From: Pratylenchus scribneri
Lineage: Eukaryota > Nematoda > Chromadorea > Rhabditida > Pratylenchidae
Assembly: GCA_030063045.1 (NCBI GenBank)
Contig: JAQSEB010000131.1
Location: 558,001 to 622,000 of the forward strand
DNA: 64,000 bases
Direction of reading: 5' to 3'
The stretch's first letter is position 1, and every line of letters begins with the position of its first letter. The notes beneath the pieces were generated by a model. The model saw nothing but the letters and a program-made list of their open reading frames with translations, had not been told where the DNA came from and searched no databases. A program made the position numbers and the translations under genes. Below, in pieces: positions 1 to 14,300 of this stretch.

Positions 1-3000
1 TAAATAAAATCAATAAATTTGAGTAAAAATTATAAAAGTATAATAAATGAATAAAATGATAAATTATTTTTTTTTTATTTAAATTTGTTAATTGTAGAAA
101 TAAGTGAATAAATATTTTTTTAAAAAATCTATTACGGGATGACTTAAAACTAAATAAATTTTAATTCTTATAAAAAAATATAATAAAATATCAAAAAAAA
201 TTTTAATATTTCTCAATCCTTTTTAAATATTTATTGGAAATATCATTTATATAAATATTTATATTTTTAAAATGAAAATATAAATAAAAATTTAAAGTAA
301 TTAAAAAAATAGAAAAAAATAAAAATATTTAAGTTAAAACAAAAAATAATAATAAATATTAAATAATTTTACATCTTTTAACTTATTGTTTATAAATGCC
401 ATATGTAATGTAATATAATATTAAAGAATTTATTTTTTTCTAAATAATTAGATAATTGTATGAATATATAAAAAAATTTGAAATAAAAAATCGAGAATCA
501 TAAATAAAAAATGAAAAAATTATATTAACTATGGTGAAATAAAATGATATAGCATCTTCTGAGCTTAAAACTTTGATTTAAAATAAAATGAACGGAAAAT
601 AGATTCTACATTTAAACAAATGTTTACTATAAAGTAATTAAAGAATTAAACAAAATATTCAAAATATAAAAAAATTGGTGCGAGAAAAATGAATTATTAA
701 TAACAAAAAATTTTTATAAACCAAATTTTTTTTAATGAAGAATTAAAAATTAATTAAATATAATTTTAAAATAAATTATATTGTATTAAAATTTTTATTT
801 TTCATGGATTGCAGAAAGGTGAAAAAAAATTTATTGAAAATTCTTTTTCAATAAAATTGATAAAAAAATTTAAAAAAGCATTTAAAAATTTTAATTAAAT
901 CCGAATGAATAAAAGATCATTATATTTATTTAAAATATTTCCTTTGTCTTATTTTCTGCATCCAATTCTTCAAATAAATTTTTATAAAAATTTTTAGTTT
1001 ATGTATTTATGAAATTTAAATTTTATAATAATGTTAAAAAGTGTTAGATTTTTAAAATAATATAAAATTTTTTTAATGGAAATTTTAAGAATGGCTACTT
1101 TTGAACAATATAAAAAATAAACCATTGAGCAAGCACTATATGATAAAATTTTTCATAAATTTTCTAAAAAATATTATTAAAAATTTTTATTTAATAGATT
1201 AATAAAAATTTAAATAATTAAATTTTTTTAAATTAATTAAAAAAATATATAAAACTTTTTAATATTAAATACAAATTAAAAGAAAATTTTAAAAATAATT
1301 TTAAAAATGATTTAATTTGTTTATAATTTAATTATTTTATAAAATAATATTTGAAATGTAGATTAAAATTTTCATCTAACAAAGGATTATTATTATTATT
1401 ATTTAAATAAATCATATTTATAATATCTTATGTAAGGAAAATAAAAGAATAAATAAAATAACAAAATCAATTACATTAAACATACCCTGATAAATTCAAT
1501 TCTTCTAAATTTCTTGAATTCATAAAAAAATGGAGAGCATAATTGAATTAAAACGAATCAAAATTAAGTAAAATGGCATAGAACAATTAGCAATAATTAT
1601 ATTTACATCATCAAAATAAGAATCGATTATCATATGCCATTATTATTTAAAAATTGTATTATTATATTTAAATCTAAAAATTTTCTTATGAAAAAATAAT
1701 AAAAATATTTATAAAATAAAATAGATTAGATTTTTCTAGGCACAGTAAAATATTAAATTCAAATATGAATATTTATTAAAGTAAACAATAAGAAATATAA
1801 ATAATAAAAAAATATTCTTATGATTATATAATATAATATATTAGAAAAGGGATAAATTATTAAGAAAATAATACGTATATTCTTATTTAGAAATTTTGTT
1901 TAAATTTATTAAAGAATTAAAAAAAATAATTTGTTAAAAATGATATTTTGATTTTCCATAATAATTTAAAAATAATTTTTTCATAGTAATAAGAATTTAA
2001 TAAATTACTAATCTTATAATATTAGAAATTTTTTAAAATAAAATTATTCATATTTACAGAAATTTTATATTTTAAAAATATATTAAAATTAAATTTAAAA
2101 ATTTTGATTAATTTTGCCAAAATAATGAAATGGACCAAAATGTCTCAGTCAATGCAATACCTGCCTAGAAGGGCTTTTGATTATAATAAAATGTTGCGAA
2201 TTAAAAATCTTTTTATGAATATTAATATGTATGTTAAATAAGGAAGTAAATTTAAATCAATTAATATGTTCTTATTAATAAGAACAATTATCAAAAAAAA
2301 CATTTGTATAATTAAATAAAAGAAAATGAAATAATAAAATAATATCAATTAAATATTAATACATTAAATAAAGTTATAATTTTAATTAATTTGGTAATTA
2401 CAAAGAAGTCTTAAATCAGAAGAGAGCTAAAATACCAGAAAATATAAAATTACGAAAAATTTTGAAGCGTCAAAACTTCTGCCGGAATTTGATTTGAAAT
2501 AGCGAAAACAGAACTGCGAATCAACGACGAAATGATTTTTGCATCAAATTTTTCGTGGTAGCCAAGTGAATTTCAATTTCAAAAATTTACTAATATTTTA
2601 TGTGACTTAAAAATCAAAATATTTTCAAACAAATTATAATCTAAATATCCGATTAAATAATATTTAAGAAAAAAAATTCTATAAGATAAAAAATAAATTA
2701 TAAACTGAAAAATTATTATAATTTAATTATTTATAAATTTTTACAAAAATAAAGAACGTATTTTTGACGACGATGGCTCTTAATAATACAATAAATTTTA
2801 TTCAATTTTAGGTTTTTTCTATATGCCATAATATATTGCCATTTCTTTCCATTTGAAAGAAATGATCCTCTTGAATATTTGAACTTAAATTATTATAATT
2901 ATACTTATAATTTATACAAAGAAATTGATTCAAATTTTTTGCAATTTATTTAATAAATTATAAAAATTAATCATTATCAAAATATTTAAAATGAGATTTA

Positions 3001-3915
3001 ATGTAAAAAGAATTAGAGAAATAAAATTTTAGTAGAAAAAATTTTTTAAAGAAAAAATTAATTGGTATACACATCAATATAGGAAAAATGATCACTGCTT
3101 GCATTGGAAAACTCTTGTCACAATGAAGACTTTTAAATAGGAGATGGATATTTTTAGATTATGTAAATAAATGAAAAGAATTGAAATAAAATTGCCTCTT
3201 TTAGTTTTAAATAAACATCGAGAATTTAATAAAAAATTTTCAAATAAACATTTTTACCATGTGCGAAAATTGATAAAAAAATATTCATTTATAAATAATT
3301 AAATCGAATAAAAAAAATATAGTAAATTGAATATTCAGAATTACAATTCATTTAAGTGTAAAAATAAAATAAAAAATTATCATATTTGTAAAAATGAAAA
3401 TTATAAAAATTTATAAATTTTCAAAAAATTTCATGAAACATAATATAATATTTTTTAAAAAATTTGGAAATAATAACGAAATATTTGAAAAATGCTTTCT
3501 TTTATCAAAAATAGTATATAAAATTCCATTTTTTAAATCGATATGTATGTGAAAAATCAATTAAAATTTAAAAATTTTATGAAATATACAAATAATTTCC
3601 TTTATTCTTATTGATATTTATATCGAAAAAAATAAATTAAAATCAATTAGATAATAAAAGTAAAAATAAAAACAAATTTTGAAATTAAATAATATGAAAT
3701 GGAAATATTGAAAAATTACGGAAGAAATTCAAAAAATACTGCCAATATAATAAAAAAAATATGCATAAGAAAAATCGAGTGGGCTAATTTGCTTTCTATG
3801 AATTAATGCTATTGCTCTTTGAAATTATATTTAATAAATATAAATATGAAATGGAATTAAAACTTTTAAATATAAATAAAATTAAATATTTAATTGAAAT
3901 TGTGTTGTTTTTAAG

Positions 3916-5115
3916 CAGAGATTGGTATACATAGGAATTTTCCAACTATACTCTACATCTACATTTACATGACCTCATGTATAGTTAGGTTTACATATAC
4001 ATATACATTTTTTATTTCATGTATATGTAGAGTATATGTATATGTAGAGTATAGCAGTTTTCCTATACATTTTCCTATACATTTTCCAAAATTTTTTTTT
4101 ATAATAAAATTTATTTATTTTTATTCGAATTAAGATTGACCATAAATGCATATATAATTTATATCGAAAATAATTAATTATTTTTTTGTTAATGTGGTTC
4201 CAAGTGGCTATGAGAAATGTGAGGGATATAGCCGGATATCAAGAGATAAAACCGGATTAAGGGGATTAAGGACCGAAATGATGAGATTAAGGTGGGGAAA
4301 GGGCCGTAGGCAATTTTCTGAGCCCCGAAGGTGTGAAGATGGTTCAATTAGGCCATGGCATGCAAGGTATTAAGCCGGATAAAGGGGCATTAATTAGGAT
4401 AAAAAGGATAATGTAGGATTAAGATAACAATGCCCCCAAAATCGGGCTAGATACATGAAATTGGCAAACAACAAAAAACATTTTGCATGGTTCTGGCAAC
4501 GATGTAGCTCAGTCCCTTTAAGAGCTATAACCCGGAAGAGAGCCCCGAAGGGGCTAGTTTATATCGAGAATAATTAATCAATTTTTTGTTCAAAAGGATG
4601 AATAGTTTCTGGTTTAAAAAAATTCAGAACTAATTTTGCTCTTTCCTCTTTTGGTCGGCAACTCAAAGTAATTGAAAATGCACTTACGAACCATGGTAAT
4701 GGTAGTGAAAAAAATTTACCCTAAATATAACTGCGCAGCGAAAAAAATCGGCCCTATTACGGTACAGCGAAAAAAATAAGCCAAAAATGGCCACGCAGCG
4801 AAAAAATTAGGCCAAAAATTGCAAAGCAGCAAAAAATTTTGGCCAAAAATGAAAAATTTTTGAAGAAAAAATTACAAAATGGCAGAAAAGATATGAAAAA
4901 ATAAGGAAATTCCCTTAAATTTTGATGTATAGAATCAAGCTATATGTATAGCAAAATGTATAGGAAAACACCTCTACATATACATAATATTTTCCAGCTA
5001 TACTCTACATCTACATATACATGGCCTCTTGTAAATGTATATGTATAGAATTGTATATGTATATGTATAGAATCACCTATACATATACATTTTCCTATAT
5101 ATATACCAATCTCTG
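3916..5115. mobile_element. Non-autonomous element with terminal inverted repeats
   Basis: The left end (CAGAGATTGGTATAC followed by ATAGGA, from 3,916) is mirrored at the right end, where TCCTATA... leads into CCAATCTCTG ending at 5,115. This gives inverted repeats of about 22 bp. Inside each end are runs of the words TATACATATACAT and CTCTACATCTACAT in opposite orientation. The middle (about 4,191-4,556) is GC-richer, contains a perfect short hairpin at 4,541-4,555, and is bounded by imperfect 33-bp direct repeats (4,156-4,190 and 4,557-4,590). That pattern suggests a nested insertion. Near 4,720-4,860 there is a degenerate ~31-bp tandem repeat built on GCAGCGAAAAAA. No coding frame and no clear target-site duplication were seen, so the superfamily is unknown. 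Confidence 0.55.
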
Positions 5116-5117
5116 AT

Positions 5118-5313
5118 ATTTTGGCACTTTTTTTAGGAATTTCAACAATTTGGCACTTTTTTTAGGAATTTCAACAATTTGGCACTTTTTTTAGGAATTT
5201 CAACAATTTGGTCTTTTTTTAGGAATTTCAACCATTTGGCAATTTTTTAGGAATTTCAACCATTTGGCACTTTTTTTAGGAATTTCAACCATTTGGCACT
5301 TTTTAGGAAATTC
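5118..5313. repeat. 29-bp tandem repeat, about 7 copies
   Basis: The unit contains TTTGGCAC, a T run, then AGGAATTTCAACAA (or CAACCA). Copies differ mostly in T-run length and the CAACAA/CAACCA variant. The array starts directly after the right end of the inverted-repeat element, so the two may share a history. Confidence 0.75.
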
Positions 5314-8300
5314 ACAGCCACGCATTTTTGGCGATAAAAAAATAAATTTACCGATATTCAATGCAATTTTATGTATTTTTTTTTTTACATTTATTTATGG
5401 GCAATAAAATTAAAAAAGACCATAATATTCATTAAAGTGGGAAATAATATTTAGATTAATGAGCTCTCTATGTTATTTGTATCGCCGAGCTTTTTAATAA
5501 AAAAATTCTTTTGCAAAAATTTCTAGATTTTTTTATATCATAAGTTTTTATAATATATGAATTTTCAAATGGAGGAATGCAAACAATAATCCTTCATTTT
5601 TTATTCTAATTGCCAATTTTTTTTTATTTATTTATATATTGTAAATTTTTAAACCTTGTATTTTAAAATATTTTTAGAATTAATTGTTTATTTTTAATTT
5701 AAATTAATTTTATTATAATTTAATTTATTTAAAGTTTTAATGTTAATTTTTTACATTATTAAAATGCATTCAATTACAAAATTTAAAGTACAGTGCAATG
5801 GAAAATTCTAAAATTATATATTTATTCGTATATGATTATTGATCCGGATCCTCCAATGAGTCATAATATTAAGCGAAATTTCTTATTTCAAGAATCAACG
5901 AAAAAAAATATAAAATCGGAAATTAGTTGCTTTTTCAAAATGAAAAAATTTATTTTTAATTTAGTCAAATAATGTTCGTAAATAAATTACTTTGGTGAAA
6001 TTTATTCTGAGCTTATCATAAAATCAATTAAATTCAGTTGGTTTTACATAATTCCTGAAGAAGAAAATATAAAACATGGTATATTGCAGGTTTTTAATAA
6101 AATTTAAATTAATTTTTTATTTTGACATTTTCTATAATTTATATAATTTTAAATAAAAATTTACAATATAAAAAATATATTCTATGATAACTTTTTCTTT
6201 AAAATTTTAAAAAGTTTTTTAAATATAAATAAATTTGATTAACAATGAATTATAAATAAGAGTTTTTTATAATCCGCAACATTTCTCTTTATGACTGTTG
6301 TTCTTTCATTTGCATTAGAAAAAATGTAACCATAATGGTCGAGTTTGGTGGTGGATAACGATTTGGCTGCGACGTAAACTTTTGTTGTTGCTATATAAAA
6401 TTTTTGAATAATGAAAATTCTAATAATAGTGATAAAATTTTTAGAATATTTTTTAATTTAAAAATTATTATATCTAATTTTGTAATTATAACGAATATTT
6501 CCATAATTTGTAATCGGTGTTTCAAATTATTATTTTCCCATCGAACAAGTCTTTGTTAATACTATATGTATTCATGAATATTTTTTTATTTAAAAAAATT
6601 ATATTTATATTTGTATAATTTGATTTTTTTTGAGAAATATTTATCATAATAAATAATAATTTTAACTTTTTCTAACAGCATTAAAGTGAGTTATTTTTCT
6701 ATAAATAATTTATAAATTTATTTTATTAATGTTTTAAATATTCATGGAAATAATCATTTCTGTATATTTTTATCCATATTTTTAATCAAACAATTTCCAT
6801 ATAATTTTATCATTGAAATAACCAAATCGCTTGTTATTTGTTTGATTAAAAAAAATTATAAAAAAAAACTTTTTATGATATTTTATATATAAAATAGATT
6901 TAAAATTTAGTTATAACGCAACTGCCGCATCATCTTTGGTACTTTTTTAAACATATATATCATTTTTTTGTCATTGCAAAAAAATTTAATTATTTAAATT
7001 TATAAATTAAATAAATCATTTTAAAAAAAATTATTTAAATCATAACATTTTTTTGCAATTTTTTCTTTATTAATATTACATTTTTTATTATTTTTAAATA
7101 TATTTTTAAAAATTTATATTAATTTTTATTTGCTTTTTGCATTATTTACTGCTTTACAATAAATTTTAAATGATAATAAAAATAATAATAGGCGCTGTTA
7201 ATAATTTATGTTTAAATAAATTCCACAAAGAAATTTTTCGTCTTTTTAGTTATTCTAATTGAAATTTAAATGCACATATTTACTAGATAATATTTTATTA
7301 AATTTTTCTATTTTCATATTTTTATTTTAAATTTTCTTTTCAAATTTGAAAGTAATTTTATTATATTAATTTCATTACTCAATCATTAATGATTTATTTT
7401 ATTTGTCTATTTAATTTCCTGCCTATATTTAGAATTATTTGAATTAAAATGGTAGCATGTCAATTTTTATTGTATATCTATACTCCTTAAAATAGCAGTT
7501 TTTTATTCATTCTGAGCAGAATTTTTCAGCAGAATATGCAAATAAAGTTATCTTGAAATTAGGCTAAATTTTAAAAAAATTAATTTTATAATTTATTAAA
7601 AATGAAAAAATACTTATTATAACTTATTTTGAACATGGAATTCGCATTTTTCAGAAAAAATTAATCTTTTAAAAGATTAAGATAAATAGTGTATATTATC
7701 GCTTCAGAAATTTAAATAATTTTCCATTATTATATTAAATTTTTTTATAAAATATGTTTTTTATATAGTCATTTTTTGCCAATTTAGTAAATAAACATTA
7801 TATGTATATAAAAATAGCTAAAAATTAATGAAAATAATTTAAAAAGTTTTATGAAATTTCTATATTAGTTTCATTCTTAGAATGAAATTTTTGGCAATGA
7901 TTTGTTTTAACTTAAATAAATTGCTTTGGCTTTACAGAAGTTATGATTTTTTAAATTTAATGAATTTTTCAATTTAGTATTAATTTAATATATTAATTAA
8001 AGTGTCATAATTGGTCGAATTTATTTGTTCACTTATTCCTTCTTAATTTCTATTTGCTAATGTTTGTTCCAAATTATTTCGTTATAATTTTAATTTTTTT
8101 AAATTATACATTTATTTATATTATAGTATTTATCATCTTTATAATCGTTATCGTTTAATCTCTAATTTTATTTTAAGAAACATATTGGAAATAAAAAATG
8201 TAATAGAATTCTTATATGAAATAAGAGAGAATTATTCTATCTATTTTTTTGTTTAATATTTCATTTACATATAAATAACATTTTTGTTGTTTTTTTTTTA

Positions 8301-11300
8301 TTTTATCGAAGGTTATCGTAGTAAGTCCAAATATCAATTTGCAATCTTGCAATTTCTTAATTAATAATAGCAAACATAAATTATTGTGAGCATTTTATAG
8401 CCCTTTCATTTAAAAATGTAGGTATTATTTAAAATCAAATCAAATGAATTTACATTTCTAATTATTTTACCATTTTATTTTATTATTTTATTTATTAAAA
8501 AAATAATTTTATAAATATTCCATTTATTTTGAATTATACAATTTTATTCAGAAACTTTTATTTTATAAGGTTATAGGCATCTAAATACATTTTTTGATTA
8601 GATTTGTTTAGTTTTATTAAAATTTTCAATAGTTATTTATAATCAAATAAAAATATAAAAATATTCCATGTTCAAAATTTTTAAATTATTATTCATATTT
8701 TTTTTGATTAATTCTTATCTAAAATAATAAATAAATTTATAAATAGATTTAAAAAATTGTATAATAATTTAATTATTTCATTAAAGCATATTATTTCTTT
8801 AAAATAATTCCAAAATTTTTATTTTATTTAACTTGTTTATCTAACAATTATTAAATGAATATATATCCATTTTCTTTTTTAAAAAATATATATTATGATT
8901 TTATTAAAGAGATTTAACAAATTAATATTCTTTATGAAATTATTCATTACATCTTTTCAACAATTTTTTGAAAATCAAACCTTACGAAATTAATAGATTG
9001 CAATTGAACAAAATTATTTTCCCGCATTGATAAAATAAGCAAACCGCTGTTTTTTTATTAAATTATCAATAAATTTTATTAAGGAATATTTCATTTTCCA
9101 ATATAATTTAATAGAATATTATGTTAAGTTTACTTTTTTTATTTTTTTAACAATTGCAAAATTTTTTGTTTATAAATTTTATTAGCTTAATTAAAAAATT
9201 TTTAAATTTATTTTTATTTTAAATTAAATTCTTTTTATAAATTTTATTTTTTATATATTATAAAATTATCCATATTTTTTAAACTTTTTAAAATAAATGA
9301 TTTAATTAATTATAATATTGATGAAGCAAATGGTACAGTTTTATGATATACAAATGGTGCAAGATGTATTAACATCATCATAAAATTTATTGTTTTGTGA
9401 CAGATCTTCGCATTTTTAGACATTTATAATAGTTCGGATTATTTATTATTAATTTTTAGTATTACATGAATAGTACATTAAATTTAAAAAGAAATATAAG
9501 GAATTGTTGAACAGTCTTATTAATTTTGATAGCTGTAACCATATTTTTTGAGAGGGATTAACTGTAGATTGATAATCATTATTTTTTTGCTCTATCGGAA
9601 TTTAATAAAATTATCAACTTCAATATTACTTTTTTTTATTTATTTTTAAATATCCACAATAAAATTATGTTATTTTCAATAAAATTTTTAAATCAGTAAT
9701 CAATTAGTTTTTAAGTTCAAATATTGATGTTTTTAACTACACAATATTATTGTATCGGATATTTCTATTTTTTCATTTAAATTGTAATTTTTTTATAATA
9801 TTTAAAATTTATAAAGAAATTTTATTAAAAAATTTGATTAATATAAAAATTTTTCAAATATTTCCTATTTTATTATTTTTATGTATTTTGCTCTTTCCAT
9901 TTTTTTGATGTAATAATTTATTATTAATTAAACAATTTTTAATCTTATAACATTTTCAGAAAATTTCTATGATTGATCACAACATTTTATTTTTGTCCTT
10001 GTTGACAGATATTTAATTACTAAATTAATTTTTCATAGAATATATTATTCCAAAAATTGAAATGAAATCACATAAGGAAAACTGATCATAGGCGCCCCAT
10101 ATAAATGCAGATTCATTGCACAGATATCTTGATCCTCTTTATGGATTCCATATATGGTCCCACTGGAATTTGTTTTTTTATAATTATTTCATTATTTATT
10201 TAATTATTTTTTCATGAATTTTATTGATAAATTAAAAAGAATTATTCATAAAAAATAAATATTCATCTTCCAATTAGAAAATTTAATTGCAAATATGATC
10301 CAAAATTCTAATTCTCATAAAATTAAAATATAATAATTATTTTCACATAGAATATTGTTTTTATTTTTAAGAAAAATATGAAGTTATTTTTATTCTTGTT
10401 TGTAAATTTTTAATTATAATAACTAACAATAAAAATTTTCATCCGCTATATTTTTTATAAATTTCAAAAATCACGCAAATATTTCCAAAATAAATTCTTA
10501 ATTATGAAATATTGCTTTTCTTATTTTTTTATAAAATTTAATTTTTATATTTTAATTCTTTAAATTTTAAATGCTTGCGGGTCTTTAATAAGCTTCAAAA
10601 AGCGATCATAATAATCCATAAGTTAAAATTTAATGACATTTTTAATTGATAATATCATTAAAAATAAAATTTTTCAAATGAATTTAGATGAAAACTCACA
10701 GATTAATACTCGTCATTTAAATTGCCATAAATCGAGTAATGGGATTAATCAATTATTTAAATGATATCTTGATTCTTTTGTTGATTTTAAAAATATTTTT
10801 AAGCATAAATTTAAGCAAAAATAATTTTTACAAATCCATTCATATAAAATTCAAAATTATTTTTTTAATTTTATTGATATTCATCATGATTTATTTCAGT
10901 TTAAAATTAAACTAAATTTAAATATAATTATTTTATCAATTATTTAATTTAAAAATTTAGAATTTTTTTTATAATAATAAATTATTTTTTTCCTTTTACC
11001 AACATTTTCTCATTATGAACCAATTATCGATTTTGACCCATGCCGCAAAAATCTAAACAAACTTATTTGATATTCGTGTTTTTGACTTAGCTAATCCGAT
11101 AAATAATTATTTGTTTAGGCTTTAAAAAAATATTTAGCAAGCATTTTACAATTTATTTAAGCTTTTTAACCGGTTTTCAAGAATTAGTATTTATTTCCAT
11201 ATACATTAATGACTAGAGAAATGCTTTATAATAATGGCTTTCTGGTTCAGTTCCGAACTTTCATTGGATGATATGGTGTTAATGATATTGTTGCAAATTT

Positions 11301-14300
11301 CTATATTCAAAATTTTTTTCAAATATTATTACATGCTCTAGTAAATCCTCATAAATAAAAATTTGTATCATTTTTTTCTTTAAAGCAAGCGGTTCTTTTA
11401 CTTATTAATAATATTATATTTATTTTTCTTCTGACTTATTTTGTTTTATTTTTTTTTATTGAAATTTTATCTTTTAATGAATAATTTAAATTTTATTATT
11501 AATTTCTTTTTATTTTTACTTCGTTTTAATGGTATTCGTCAATCTCATGTTTCATAAAATCCGCAACATTCTTATGGATATTCATTATCCAAAACTAATT
11601 AAAGCCTCATTTTGAATCAAATTCTGTATTCAATTTTTGCAGACAGAAAAACCACGAAAATTCTTCTTTTTACTTGTATTTTAATTCATATTCATAGATA
11701 TTTATGCAAAAATAATAATAAATTATAAAATTTAACAAGAAAAATAAAAGGAAAAAAATAATTGTTGAATCTTTTACTGATAATTTTAAAAATTATTTTA
11801 TCAATATTTATTTATAATTCTTTATTAATTCAATGCATAAAATTTTTTGATATATTATTGGAATTATTTTTTAATCATTTTTTATTCTTTTTATTTAAAT
11901 TAATTATTAATCTTAAAATTTTTCTTTTCTTTTAATTTTTTATATATAAAAAATAAAATTTCTAATATGTAATTTATGATTTTCTCAGTTTATTTAAGAA
12001 GCATTAAGAATTTAATAATCAATAATGCATATAAAATTCTAAATTAAATTTTATAATAATAAATCATTTTCTACTGATATTAATATATATTCTTCTCTTT
12101 GGATTATCTTATTTTAATTCTTAATTTTATTCTAATTATATTTTTAATATTTTTTATTATTTTAATTTCTTAAGATACTATATAATTTTTTAATCTTGAA
12201 TAAATTTTGCAAGTGCTCAAATGCTCGTTAAGTGAGATCTTTTATTACATCCTGAGTAAATGATTCGTTATTTTCAACAGGAGAAGGCATAACCCCTATT
12301 AATATAAAAATGTAAATTCATAAATTTCGATGATTCGTTTAAAAAGAATGAATCTAAAATTTTTCTTATACTATTTTTTCTAGATCTTTAAAATATTTTT
12401 ATTAAAAAATTTTTATTCATTTTTATTCCATTCTAATATCAAAAGGCAAAATGAAAAATTATTTTGATTTTAATAGATCGCAGTTTTCAAATGATTACAA
12501 ATATTTATCTTTCGATATTTTTAAAATATTATTTATTTGATGGTATATAATTCTGTTCTAATATTATTTATTCTAAATGAATCAAAAAAATGTATTTATT
12601 TTTTATTTAATTATTATGCAATAAAAATAAATTAATTTTAAAATTTCTTATAGTTCAAAGGGAATATAATATGCTTTCCCTTATTTGTTTTCAAATCGAA
12701 TTTGGTAACAATTTTACTTTTCTAAATTTTGATAAAAATTATTTTATTTGTTTCATTACATATATCCTCTAATTTTTTTGAAAATTTTATATCAATGAAA
12801 GAGAAGGTTAGATCGAGACAATATGCATTTATTTAAGTTGATGGAATTTTCTGTTATAAAATTTAAAATTTCTCTTATGTATTTGTTTTATAAAACACAA
12901 TAATTTCGATCAAGAAATATATCAATTTTTTATTGACTTTGCAATTTGATTTTTCTATAATTAAATTAGCATTAATTTATGACTTATGATATTATTTTTT
13001 AAAATTTTTTTTAAATTATCAAATTATCGACTTCATTTTGAAGGTTAACGAATTTTAGATCGAATTCCTGGATTGATCAAAATAGGCTAATTTTTAATTT
13101 TGAAAACTAATTTTGAAAATTCTTTAATATATTTTAATCATTTTTTTAATAAATATATGTTATATGATTGTTTATTTTTTTTAAATTATATTGAATTTTT
13201 TTCAATTTAAATATGTTGAAATAAATTTTAAAACTTTTCAAAATGAAATAAAATTTAGGATTTTCTAAGGGAAAAAATCAATTGACCAAATATAATTTAA
13301 CATCATTTAAATTGATTCTGTTGTGGTAGAAATACTCAATGAAATTTTTTAATTATTTATAAATTTTGTAATTACTCTATTTTTTAATGAGAATTTGGTT
13401 ATTTATTGTATTTTTATGAAATTTTAATATTTTTCAAATAAACTATTTTTGCATTTCATCAAAACTTATAATATTAGATAAATTTAATTTTAATTTAAAA
13501 TTTAAATTAAAGATTGTTTATTTTTCGCCAAATATTTTAATTTTTTTTAATAAATTTTTATAAAAGATATATTATTGAAAAATCACTATTTTATTTTTGG
13601 TTCACTTGAATTTCATATTCAAAATTGTGATCATGCAGATATTTCCTTAATTCAAATGATGTAGATGGAGCTCAAAATAAAATTAGATTTTTTCTACTTG
13701 CTAGTATTTTTCTTATCCTTTATAAGTGTCAAATTACATTTATTTTATAGGAAAAAATTTTGGTTTTCTTAATATTCTTATTTCTTAAAATTAATAAATA
13801 ATTAATTTTATTATTATATTATTTTTTCATATTTTATTTATTTTATGATAAATCTTTGCTTATATATTTATATTAAATTAATTAATCATATACAATTATC
13901 CTATTTAACAAAATATATAATTTTTTATAATGAATAATAGTGACTATGAATCTTATTTTAATAATTAATGAATATTTTTATTTGGTTTTCATTATAAGAG
14001 CCATTTAAATTATTCTTTATATATCCATCTGACATTTCGCCAACAATGATTGCAAAAAACATTCTAACAATTCATTGATTATTCAAGAGAATCGGTTTGA
14101 CTTTCAATATTATTTTTATTCTGTATGATTATTTTGATCTATTAATCATTTAGTTTTTATTATAATAATCTGACATATTTTAGATGATGAAATAAATTAT
14201 TCAATCTGAAAACATATAAGAAAACTATTAATATCATGTAAAATTATTAGTTATCCAAATATTAGTTTTTAACTATGAAATAATACTTTTTGCTTTATTA

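Noticed and set aside
4495..4545. tRNA-like D-arm (GATGTAGCTCAG...GAGCT)
   Set aside because: Only a D-stem-like pairing is present; no anticodon arm or T-arm follows, so it is not a tRNA gene.
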